Shown here piece by piece: positions 49,058 to 57,128 of a stretch of DNA of 64,000 bases (position 1 is its first letter; the number at the start of each line of letters is the position of its first letter). The stretch is from Gp6-AA40 sp036802945 (GTDB lineage Bacteria; Acidobacteriota; Vicinamibacteria; Vicinamibacterales; UBA2999). Made by a program: the position numbers and the translations under genes. The notes below the pieces were generated by a model. It had not been told where the DNA came from. It worked only from the letters and a program-made list of their open reading frames with translations, and did not search any database. The stretch lies in NCBI GenBank assembly GCA_036802945.1, contig DAIRVG010000001.1, forward strand, positions 1 to 64,000, read 5' to 3'.

Positions 49058-50050
49058 ATGGCTGACTCGATGAAGGCGCTGATTCTTGGCGTGACCGGCC
49101 AGGACGGCAGCTATCTGGCGGAGATCCTCCTCGACAAGGGGTACGAGGTGCACGGGATGGTGCGCCGCTCCGCGACCGGGAACACCCGAAACATCGAGCA
49201 CATCAAGGACCGCCTCATCCTCCACCGCGGGGACTTGGCTGACACCACATCGCTCTACCGGATCATTCGGGACGTGGCGCCACAGGAGCTCTACAACGAG
49301 GCCGATCAGGACCACGTACGATGGAGCTTCGACACCCCGGAGTACTCGTACGACATCACGGGATCCGCCGTGGGCCGCCTCCTCGAGATCGTCCGCCAGA
49401 TCGACCCGACGATCAGGATCTTCCAGCCGTGCACGTCGAACATGTTCGGAAAAGCCACGGAAAGCCCGCAGACCGAGGACACGCCGTTCCGGCCGCAAAG
49501 CCCTTATGCATGCGCGAAGCTGCTGGCGTATGTGCTGGCGCGACACTATCGCGATGCGTACGGGATGTTCGTATCGACCGCAATTCTGTACAACCACGAG
49601 TCTCCTCGCCGGACCGACGAGTACGTCACGAGAAAGATCACCAGGGCCGCCGCTCGAATCAAGACGGGCCTGCAGGAGCGCCTGCTCCTGGGGGACCTGA
49701 GCGCCGCCGTCGACTGGGGCTTCGCAAAGGAATACATGGAGGCTGCCTGGAGCATCCTTCAGCAGGATCGGGCCGACGACTACATCATCGCGACCGGCGA
49801 GACGCACACGGTTCGCGCCTGGCTGGATACGGCATTCGAACTCGTGGGACTCGACCTCGACGGCCGCGTGAGTATCGATGCCGGGCTTCTTCGGCCGGGC
49901 AATACAGCGCAACTCGTGGGCGACGCCTCTAAGGCACGGAACGCGTTTGGGTTCGACCCGCAGGTAAAGTTCCGCAGACTGATCGAGGTGATGCTCGAAG
50001 CGGACCTCAGCGAGGCATCGGACGAGAAGGAAGGGAGAGCGCACCGTTGA
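49058..50050 (+). CDS. gmd: GDP-mannose 4,6-dehydratase-like SDR, variant active site
   Basis: 330 aa. Rossmann motif GVTGQDGSYLAEILL, VRRSATGNTRNI, and the Gmd-specific YACAKLLAYVLARHYRDAYG and LYNHESPRRTDEYVTRKI are present, so the fold and the GDP-sugar binding are those of Gmd. Tyr150 and Lys154 form the YxxxK pair. However, the usual S(S/T)E motif reads T-S-N (126-128): the catalytic Glu that is 22 residues before the Tyr is replaced by Asn, and the YNLAAQSHV motif reads YNEADQDHV. The gene may thus encode a different GDP-hexose enzyme. It overlaps the aminotransferase gene by 4 nt. Confidence 0.75.
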   Translation: MADSMKALILGVTGQDGSYLAEILLDKGYEVHGMVRRSATGNTRNIEHIKDRLILHRGDLADTTSLYRIIRDVAPQELYNEADQDHVRWSFDTPEYSYDITGSAVGRLLEIVRQIDPTIRIFQPCTSNMFGKATESPQTEDTPFRPQSPYACAKLLAYVLARHYRDAYGMFVSTAILYNHESPRRTDEYVTRKITRAAARIKTGLQERLLLGDLSAAVDWGFAKEYMEAAWSILQQDRADDYIIATGETHTVRAWLDTAFELVGLDLDGRVSIDAGLLRPGNTAQLVGDASKARNAFGFDPQVKFRRLIEVMLEADLSEASDEKEGRAHR

Positions 50051-51135
50051 TCAGGGTTTGCGAGCCATCGCTGTCGGACCTCGAGAAGAAGTACGTCTGC
50101 GAGGCGATCGACAAGAGCTGGCTCTCGTCGATCGCGCCTCCAGTCCGTCTCTTCGAGGAGGCGTTCGCGCAGCGCTGGGGCACAAAACATGCGGTGGCGG
50201 TCAATTCGGGAGGCTCGGCTCTGTTCCTTGCCTTGTGGGCTCTGGGGATTCGGGATGGAGACGAGGTCCTCATGCCCGCGTTCACGATGATCGCCACAGC
50301 CGGCGCCGTGACGCAGTGCGGCGCGACGCCCGTGTTCGTCGATTCGGAGCCCGGCACGGGCAACATCGACGTCTCGCTGATCGAGGACAAGATCACGACC
50401 AGGACGAAGATGATCCTACCGGTGCACATCTACGGCCACCCGTGCGACATGGATCCAATCCTCCGGCTCGCCCGGGATTACGGGCTGTTCCTCGTGGAGG
50501 ACGCCGCGGAATCCCACGGGGCGCTCTATAAAGGCAAGCAGGTCGGCGGGCTGGGTCACGCGGGGTGTTTTTCCTTCTACGCCAACAAGATCGTCACGTC
50601 AGGCGAGGGGGGCATGATCGTCACCAACGACGACAACCTTGCCCATCGGCTCCGGCATACCCGGGCGTACGACTTCGATGAGGAGAGGCATTTCTGGCAC
50701 AGGCGGCTGGCGTGGAACCTTCGGATGAGCGCGCTCGAGGCCGCGGTCGGCCGGGCGCAGCTCGAGCGCCTCGACGAGCTGATCGCCGGACGGCGCCGGA
50801 ACGCGGCTTTCTACACCGAGCGCCTTGGCGATCTCGCGGAGCCGCTCGAGACGAAAGACTACGCGACGCCAATATGCTGGATGTACGGCCTCCTGGTTCG
50901 AGACCTGGCCGAACGGGATGGGCTCATGGACCATCTCGCGAAGAACGACGTCGAGACGCGCACCTTCTTCCTGCCGATGCACCAGCAGCCGGTCTACAAG
51001 TCGGCCGAGTCGTTCCCGGTTGCCGAGGACCTGGGGGAGAGAGGTCTCTATTTGCCCTCGTCCTCGCACTTGAGAGACGAGGACAGGGACACAGTCATTC
51101 GTCACGTCCGCGAGTACCTGGCTCCGCGGCGCTGA
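50047..51135 (+). CDS. DegT/DnrJ/EryC1 sugar aminotransferase, perosamine-synthase-like
   Basis: 362 aa from TTG 50047 (TTGA overlap with the Gmd-like gene). PLP-dependent enzyme. Motifs: VNSGGSALFLALWALGI, GDEVLMPAFTMIATAGAV, EDAAESHGALYKGKQVGG and SFYANKIVTSGEGGM with the PLP-Lys181. Together with a Gmd-type partner this normally makes GDP-perosamine from GDP-4-keto-6-deoxymannose. If the Gmd-like protein has a different reaction, the amino sugar would differ. Confidence 0.85.
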   Translation: MIRVCEPSLSDLEKKYVCEAIDKSWLSSIAPPVRLFEEAFAQRWGTKHAVAVNSGGSALFLALWALGIRDGDEVLMPAFTMIATAGAVTQCGATPVFVDSEPGTGNIDVSLIEDKITTRTKMILPVHIYGHPCDMDPILRLARDYGLFLVEDAAESHGALYKGKQVGGLGHAGCFSFYANKIVTSGEGGMIVTNDDNLAHRLRHTRAYDFDEERHFWHRRLAWNLRMSALEAAVGRAQLERLDELIAGRRRNAAFYTERLGDLAEPLETKDYATPICWMYGLLVRDLAERDGLMDHLAKNDVETRTFFLPMHQQPVYKSAESFPVAEDLGERGLYLPSSSHLRDEDRDTVIRHVREYLAPRR

Positions 51136-51180
51136 TCCGCTCTTCACGTTCGCCGCAGGAACAGTCGCACGACCTGAGGA

Positions 51181-51921
51181 ATGGAGCCCGACGAATATCG
51201 GCGCATGTTCGATCTCGAGGACCGCTATTGGTGGTTCCTCGCCCGGCGGGAGCTGGTGCGGATGCTGATCGAGGAACATGTCGAGCGGTGGCCTCCGTCG
51301 TTCGCGGTGGACGTCGGATGCGGAACGGGCGGGCCCCTGGCGGCCTTTTCCGCCGCTGGAGGGAAATGGGTCGGGATCGAACAGTCGCCGCTGGCGCTGG
51401 CCCTCTGCCGGAAACGGGGCCTCTCCGGCCTGGTGCGGGCCTCGGCCGATAATGTTCCTCTGAAATCCGGGTGCGCAGACCTGCTGCTGTGCCTCGACGT
51501 GCTCTACCACCGCAACGTGAAGGACGACCGGGGAGTGCTCTCCGAGTGCTTCCGCGTCATGGCCCCGCAAGGGACGGCGATCATCACCGATTCGGCGCTG
51601 AACTGGCTGCGCGGACCGCACGACGAGGCCGTCCATACCAGGCAGCGCTATCGCCTCGGGGAGATCGCCTCCATGATCGAAGGTGCCGGCTTCGAGATCG
51701 TCAAGCGCACCTATGCGAATTCTCTCCTCTTTGTCCCGACGGTGACCCATCGCCTGGCTCGCCGGTTCTTCCCAGGAACGGAAGCGCGGTCCGACATCGT
51801 CGACGTTCCACGCGCGCTGGAGCGGATCCTCTCGGCGGTTCAGGCCGGTGAGCGATGGCTCCTCCGGCGCATGTCGCTGCCGATCGGGACGACGGTCGTG
51901 ATCGTGGCCAGGAAGTCATGA
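51181..51921 (+). CDS. Class I SAM methyltransferase
   Basis: 246 aa. DLEDRYWWFLARRELVRMLI is the N-terminal segment usual in glycan-cluster methyltransferases; motif I AVDVGCGTGGPLAAFS, then LLLCLDVLYHRNVKDD and APQGTAIITDSALNWLRGPHD. Its stop overlaps the ATG of the GT2 gene. Probably modifies a sugar or lipid-linked intermediate. Confidence 0.83.
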   Translation: MEPDEYRRMFDLEDRYWWFLARRELVRMLIEEHVERWPPSFAVDVGCGTGGPLAAFSAAGGKWVGIEQSPLALALCRKRGLSGLVRASADNVPLKSGCADLLLCLDVLYHRNVKDDRGVLSECFRVMAPQGTAIITDSALNWLRGPHDEAVHTRQRYRLGEIASMIEGAGFEIVKRTYANSLLFVPTVTHRLARRFFPGTEARSDIVDVPRALERILSAVQAGERWLLRRMSLPIGTTVVIVARKS

Positions 51922-52622
51922 CCTTCTCCGTGATCGTCGCGACCTACAACGAGCGGGAGAACATTTCTCGCCTCATTGCGGAGACGCTTGCCCACGTGCC
52001 AGAGGCAGAGATGATTGTTGTCGATGACGACTCGCCGGACGGCACCTCAGGGGAGGTCCAGCGCAATTGGGGCCACGACGCGCGGGTACGCCTGATCACT
52101 CGCGTCGGCGAACGCGGGCTGCCATCGGCGCTCGCCGACGGCATCGCCGTGGCTCGGGGCCAGAAGATTGCGTGGCTCGACGCCGACTTCAACATGGAGC
52201 CCGCCTTTCTGCCCGTGCTGTTCGCCGCCCTCGAGGAGGTGGACCTCGCGGTGGCCTCCCGCTACGTCCCGGGGGGCGAGGATGGCCGGGGCCCGCGCCT
52301 CAGGGTCTGGGGGTCGGTGGCCGCGAACATCGTGGCGAGGACACTGCTGGACGCGTCCGTCCGCGACTACACGTCAGGTCTCATGGCGGTCCGGCGCGAG
52401 GCCGTCGAGCGCGTGCCAGTGCTCCGTCACTATCGGCACGGCGACTACTGCATCGATTTCCTGTTTCGAGCCCGCCGGGCGGGCTTGCGGATCCGCGAGA
52501 TTCCCTTCCGGTGCCTCGATCGCCAGGCCGGCGAGACGAAGACGGGCGCGACGGTCGGTCAGTTCCTCCTCATGGGCGCCACCTACCTGCAAACGATCCT
52601 GAAGCTCAGATGGTCTGCCTGA
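51918..52622 (+). CDS. Dolichol-phosphate mannosyltransferase-like GT2 enzyme
   Basis: 234 aa from ATG 51918 (ATGA overlap). GT2 fold with FSVIVATYNERENISRLI, IVVDDDSPDGTSGEV, AWLDADFNMEPAFLP, ASRYVPGGEDG and DYTSGLMAVRR, the DPM1 pattern without C-terminal transmembrane helices. It is predicted to make a polyprenyl-phosphate sugar that the GT-C-like membrane proteins in the region could use. The catalytic Asp residues are present. Confidence 0.88.
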   Translation: MTFSVIVATYNERENISRLIAETLAHVPEAEMIVVDDDSPDGTSGEVQRNWGHDARVRLITRVGERGLPSALADGIAVARGQKIAWLDADFNMEPAFLPVLFAALEEVDLAVASRYVPGGEDGRGPRLRVWGSVAANIVARTLLDASVRDYTSGLMAVRREAVERVPVLRHYRHGDYCIDFLFRARRAGLRIREIPFRCLDRQAGETKTGATVGQFLLMGATYLQTILKLRWSA

Positions 52623-52699
52623 AGGCGAGCCCGTCGTAGCGATATGCACGGCTCGACTGGCCCGGCTATGGCCAGCAATCCCGGTATCATCATCGAGAA

Positions 52700-53533
52700 A
52701 TGAAGAAGATCACGGCAGAGTGTCCCGCGTGCGGGGCTCCCGACGCAGAGGTCGTGCCGGAGTGGCCCAGGGCAGGCCGTCATCGCCCGATGGCGTGCTG
52801 GCAGTGCGGCCTTTTCTTTTCATATCCTCAGCCGTCGCCCGAGATGCTGCAGTCGTACTACGCGCCGGACGGCAAATGGCGCGCCGTGCGATCCGATGGC
52901 CAGGCGGCGGAGGCGCAGACCAAGACGAAGGGACGCGCCGGACGCGCGGTGCTCGAACTGCTGGACCGTCACGTGTCTCCTGGACGTCGCACTGTCCTCG
53001 ATTTCGGCTGTGGCACCGGGTCCTGGCTCAACATGCTCCAGGACAATGGATGGGAAACGTTCGGGATAGAGCCGTCGAGCGACGCGGCGTTCGTGCGGCA
53101 TCTGCGGCTGCAGGAAATTCCCACTGATGGCCGCTTCGATCTTGTAGTGGTCTATCACGTGCTCGAACATCTGCCGCGTCCGCTTGAGACGCTGAGGCTC
53201 CTCGCGGGAGCGGTCCGAACCGGCGGCTACTGCTTCGTCAGCGTTCCGAGGCTCGACACGGTGCTGCAACACCAGGACACGCGATATTGCCTCTACCCTC
53301 CGCACCACATCGTGGCCTTTACTGAGGCATGCCTGCGGGGCCTTCTGGCGAGGGCCGGGTTCGAGGTCGTGGACGCACTCCACCATCTCGACAATCTGTT
53401 CACGAAAGGGCGGCCCCTCCGTCTCCGTCTGCTGGCTCGCAAGGTCGCGTCCGACGTGTCCTATCCGGACCCCGCATCGGCGCTGAAATCGGTTCTTGCC
53501 GAGGTGCCGGTTCTCTTTACGCAGGCGGGCTGA
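52700..53533 (+). CDS. Zinc-ribbon class I methyltransferase
   Basis: 277 aa. N-terminal CPAC...CWQC ribbon, then LDFGCGTGSWLNMLQ, GIEPSSDAAFVRHL, LVVVYHVLEHLPRPLETLR, and TGGYCFVSVPR, the common Methyltransf_23 layout of polysaccharide-linked enzymes. Its 3' end overlaps the convergent gene at 53517 by 17 nt. Confidence 0.85.
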   Translation: MKKITAECPACGAPDAEVVPEWPRAGRHRPMACWQCGLFFSYPQPSPEMLQSYYAPDGKWRAVRSDGQAAEAQTKTKGRAGRAVLELLDRHVSPGRRTVLDFGCGTGSWLNMLQDNGWETFGIEPSSDAAFVRHLRLQEIPTDGRFDLVVVYHVLEHLPRPLETLRLLAGAVRTGGYCFVSVPRLDTVLQHQDTRYCLYPPHHIVAFTEACLRGLLARAGFEVVDALHHLDNLFTKGRPLRLRLLARKVASDVSYPDPASALKSVLAEVPVLFTQAG

Positions 53534-55409
53534 GAGCCGTTTTCTCGCGCGATCGCTCGTTGCGGGACGTGTCGAAACGACGAGCGAGGGACGCGAACCA
53601 CAGGATCAGTAGACGTTGCCACGCCGGCGGCGGCATAGTCGCCTCGTTCGTCGGTGCGCGTCCGGCGATCTCCTGGACCAGAGCATACGCGCGGATGGCG
53701 CCAGTCTCGTGGTCGCCGCGCGCTGCCGCAACCGCCTGCGGCCGCGCGGCCGTCTCAGAACCAACGAGTATCGCGAGCTGCGCAACGGCGTCCTGGGCGC
53801 TCCGCACAACGACCAGCCAACCCTCAGTAGAGCTACGAACGCGACAGAAGCGCGCGAGCTCTGAATCAGAATCGCGGTCCGCATCGAGCAGGGCGATCAC
53901 GGGCCTGGCGCGGGCTCCGGCTTCGAGCGCCACCGTCAAACTCGCCGCGACGACGACGTCGGCCGCCATCAACGACTCGTTCAGCCGGAACAACCCGCGC
54001 CGCTCATCGGTGCCGGCGCGAGCCACGACGATCTCGGCAGTCGACGCGAGCCTGCGCCACACGGCGACCTCATCCGGATTGTGCACGTAGACGACGATGG
54101 CAGCACGGCGGACTTCAGGATCGCTGCACTCCTTCACCGATCGCCGCCACTCGTGAAAACGGGCAATGAAGGCGCGCGTCGATACGGAGGGAGCTTCAAA
54201 CAGGATGATGCGCCGGGACGCGTCGATGCCCATCCGGTCGCAGTAGGTGTCGCGTTCGACGAGCGTCCTTCTATCGATGACGTCCGAAGGCAGCAGCGGA
54301 CCGGTCACCTGCATTCGATCCGGAGGAAAACCGGAATCGCTCGTCACTGCGCGACGTTGCTCCTCGTACCAAAGCGCGATGGCATCGGGCGCCTCGTACC
54401 GAAGAGCGCCACATGACTCGAGATCGTCCCACCGGATCGGAAGGAGAAGCGACTGGACGCCAAGCCTGCGTGCGGTCCTGAAGTAATCAGTCTCAATCGA
54501 CTCGCCCGACTGGTGCGGCAGGACGATCAGCATGTCAGGTTTGCGATCCTCGAGAAAGCTGACGATGGCGAGCTCCAGCGGGAGCGCCCGCTCGGTCGAC
54601 GCCATGAAGCGTTGCGCGATTGTCCGCACGGGCCAGGCGCGCAGAAGCCGGCTTCGAGCCAGCTTTGCCGCGAACGGGGATGCACCTCGGATTGCGGACT
54701 CGAAGGCACGAATGCTGCCGTGCGCCCCGAATAGCAGGCGCCAGGCGGAGAGACATTCCCGCAACGCCCGGGCCAGCGGCCGCCACGGTGAATCGAGCAG
54801 CTCCGGCGGGCGACCCACCGTGACGCCGGTATACAGGTCTTGAAGGGAAGACAGGTCCGGATCGCCCGGTGACACGCGCGCGATTGCCACGTGCGCGGCG
54901 TGCCCCTCGCGCGACAGCTGCTTCAGCAGGCCGGAGAGCGCGAGAAAGGCCGGAACGTCGGGCGCCACGAACAGCATCCGTCTCTTGAGCGCCGTCCCAT
55001 GCTTCGACTGGAGGAACGATACGTTCGCAGCGATTTTCAGTCGCGCTTCTTGAGTGGCAAGTCGTGTCGCCCACTCGGTCAACAGAGGAATCGCGCGATC
55101 CGCAATCGCGGCCGCAAGCGGCGGTCGCGATCGCAACAGCTGTCCAATCTCCACCATTCGGCCAAGCGCGGTTCGCAGAACTTCCAGCGGCGGTCCTTCG
55201 CCTGTCCCGAGGTCGCGGAGCTCGATCACGCGATGGCTCGGCAGGCCATACCGACGAATCGCTTCCGCGCGCTCGTCCGCTGTTGACGTGATCACCCAGT
55301 CCGGTGGGCCTGGACTTGTTCCGATTCGAACGTCAAATGAATGGGACCTCGCAACCTTGCGAACGGCCGCGATTGCACGCTCGGTTGCGCCGACGAGCAT
55401 GAGCGTCAT
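53517..55409 (-). CDS. GT-B-like surface carbohydrate protein, CDP-glycerol-transferase-like
   Basis: 630 aa. No signal peptide. Middle portion: MLFVAPDVPAFLALSGLLKQLSREGHAAHV, then LPHQSGESIETDYFRTARRLGVQSLLLPIRWDDLES, PDAIALWYEEQRR and a C-terminal domain with RRIILFEAPSV, VYVHNPDEVAVWRRLA, and SLMAADVVVAASLTVALEAGARARPVIAL, as in GT-B transferases that bind CDP-glycerol or sialic-acid type donors. The N-terminal 130 residues are unique. 10 nt downstream of a related gene. Confidence 0.6.
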   Translation of the reverse strand: MTLMLVGATERAIAAVRKVARSHSFDVRIGTSPGPPDWVITSTADERAEAIRRYGLPSHRVIELRDLGTGEGPPLEVLRTALGRMVEIGQLLRSRPPLAAAIADRAIPLLTEWATRLATQEARLKIAANVSFLQSKHGTALKRRMLFVAPDVPAFLALSGLLKQLSREGHAAHVAIARVSPGDPDLSSLQDLYTGVTVGRPPELLDSPWRPLARALRECLSAWRLLFGAHGSIRAFESAIRGASPFAAKLARSRLLRAWPVRTIAQRFMASTERALPLELAIVSFLEDRKPDMLIVLPHQSGESIETDYFRTARRLGVQSLLLPIRWDDLESCGALRYEAPDAIALWYEEQRRAVTSDSGFPPDRMQVTGPLLPSDVIDRRTLVERDTYCDRMGIDASRRIILFEAPSVSTRAFIARFHEWRRSVKECSDPEVRRAAIVVYVHNPDEVAVWRRLASTAEIVVARAGTDERRGLFRLNESLMAADVVVAASLTVALEAGARARPVIALLDADRDSDSELARFCRVRSSTEGWLVVVRSAQDAVAQLAILVGSETAARPQAVAAARGDHETGAIRAYALVQEIAGRAPTNEATMPPPAWQRLLILWFASLARRFDTSRNERSREKTALSPPA

Positions 55410-55419
55410 GCGGTCGGAT

Positions 55420-56895
55420 TCATCGTCCGATCGCTTGGGAACGCAGTGTCAGGCCGGGAATGGGCTCGACGACGGGAAATACAGCGCGCGTCGAGCCGTC
55501 CGGGACCGCGCTTCGCTCGATCAGGTCCGCGACCACGTGCGCGGCAGGACGGTCTAGTCCGCACGGCCGCAGAAACCAGCGGACGAACTCCAGGCGCTGC
55601 TGCCGTTTCTCGTCGGCGCCGTCGATGATTCGCGCGATCCGTTGGGTCGCGCTCGCCACATCACTCGCCACCTCGAGAAAGTCTCCCTTGATCAGGTGCC
55701 GGAAGTGCCCCGTGCGTCCCTGCGCCGCCCAGAACTCGTCGGCGACGATGGTGAGACATGGCCGCCCGGCGACGACAGCTTCAAGGAATGCGGTGCTGTT
55801 GAGACCGAACGCGCAGCTTCCAAGCGCAAGCTGGTTGAAGTACTGCTGCCACGACTCTGGCGAGTCCGCTTGATCCCCGCCACGCGGATAAACCACGACG
55901 CCGGGATGCTCGTAGTCCGCCCAAGGGGCCGGATTCGTCGGGTGAGGCCGGACGACGAGCATCGGTGTCCGACCGGGAAGTTGCCGGGCGATCTCCGTCG
56001 CAAGACGCGTCACGAGGTCGGTCTCGCTCTTCACGAGGGTGCGCGAGCTGCACAGGTACATGACGTAGGGACGATCGGCGGGACAACCCATATCCGCGCA
56101 GATCTCGTCACGAGTGGCTGTCGCGCGCATCGCAAAGAAGTGGTCCAGGTGTGGAGCACCAGTGATGCGGATGATCCCTTCCGGCACCAGGTGCAGGTCC
56201 ACGGCCTCGCGGGCCATCGGTTCATTCCAGACCATGAACTGATCCGGGAGCACATGGACGGTGCCCTTGCTCGTCAGGTTGTCCCAACTGTTGACGTAGC
56301 CGAGCGTCGGGATCCCCATACAGCGCGCCGCATGAATGTAGTCAGCCTCGACCAGATCCTTCGGCCAGATGGTCGGAGACACGAGCATCACCTGCGGCGC
56401 GACCTCGGTCAGCAGGGAAGTCAGCGTGGAGCTCGCTGGACTGGCGTCTTCGATCCAGCGCCATCCCCTCATGGCCGCCGGTTGCCGCAGGATGTACTTC
56501 CACGGGCCGCGCGCGATCCGAACGGCGAGGCCCGGGGGCATGTCACGTTCGAGGACTTCCACCATGCGCGTCGGCGACGGGTGGCCCGGGCGCTGGTAGG
56601 CAGCATGGTTCATCACCTGTCTGCCGTAACGAAGCGCACGGCACGACGCTTCGGGCGGCTTCGGCCGGTGCCCGCTCGTGACGCCGGGAATCTCCGACTC
56701 CGCGGCGGCCAGGCCACGAGTGAGAACAAGCTTGCCCCGTTTGATCTTCCGCGCCACCTTTTTGGTGGCGCGCGGATCGTCGAGATCCACGCCGTGAAGG
56801 AACAGGACCTCGTGACCGCGGCGGCACAACTCCCGCATCACGGTGTCGAGATTGCGAAAGAAGTTCACGTGTTGCGCGACCATCAGGACTCGCAC
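55420..56895 (-). CDS. GT-B-like surface carbohydrate protein, related to downstream neighbour
   Basis: 491 aa. Begins MRVLMVAQHVNFFRNLDTVMRELC, the N-terminal Rossmann of a GT-B enzyme. Shared features with the next gene: GIPTLGYVNSWDNLTSKG versus GVQSLLLPIRWDDLES, and LALGSCAFGLNSTAFLEAVVAGRPCLTIVADEF versus MAADVVVAASLTVALEAGARA. The two are probably ancient paralogs that work on the same glycan. PHPTNPAPW resembles the HPR/HPT phosphate-binding motif of CDP-glycerol transferases. Confidence 0.65.
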   Translation of the reverse strand: MRVLMVAQHVNFFRNLDTVMRELCRRGHEVLFLHGVDLDDPRATKKVARKIKRGKLVLTRGLAAAESEIPGVTSGHRPKPPEASCRALRYGRQVMNHAAYQRPGHPSPTRMVEVLERDMPPGLAVRIARGPWKYILRQPAAMRGWRWIEDASPASSTLTSLLTEVAPQVMLVSPTIWPKDLVEADYIHAARCMGIPTLGYVNSWDNLTSKGTVHVLPDQFMVWNEPMAREAVDLHLVPEGIIRITGAPHLDHFFAMRATATRDEICADMGCPADRPYVMYLCSSRTLVKSETDLVTRLATEIARQLPGRTPMLVVRPHPTNPAPWADYEHPGVVVYPRGGDQADSPESWQQYFNQLALGSCAFGLNSTAFLEAVVAGRPCLTIVADEFWAAQGRTGHFRHLIKGDFLEVASDVASATQRIARIIDGADEKRQQRLEFVRWFLRPCGLDRPAAHVVADLIERSAVPDGSTRAVFPVVEPIPGLTLRSQAIGR

Positions 56896-57128
56896 GACGC
56901 CTCCGCTACCGCGCGCTGACGAAGTTCGAGACGCACGCCGTTATGATACGTGGTCGCCCGCAGAGAACTGATCCGCTGGGATATAGTCAATGCCGTACCG
57001 ATGCATCGGGGTGCGTTACTCGGAATGAGGCGACGACTCGCCGCTACATCAGCCCGCAGCCACGCCATGCCGGCCACCATTTCGGCCGCCAGAGGTGATC
57101 CCCCGCTCACGCCGCCGTCCCCGGCGTC

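Noticed and set aside
55642..56919. 425-aa plus-strand open frame
   Set aside because: Antisense to the GT-B-like gene 55420-56895; no domain and His/Arg-rich.
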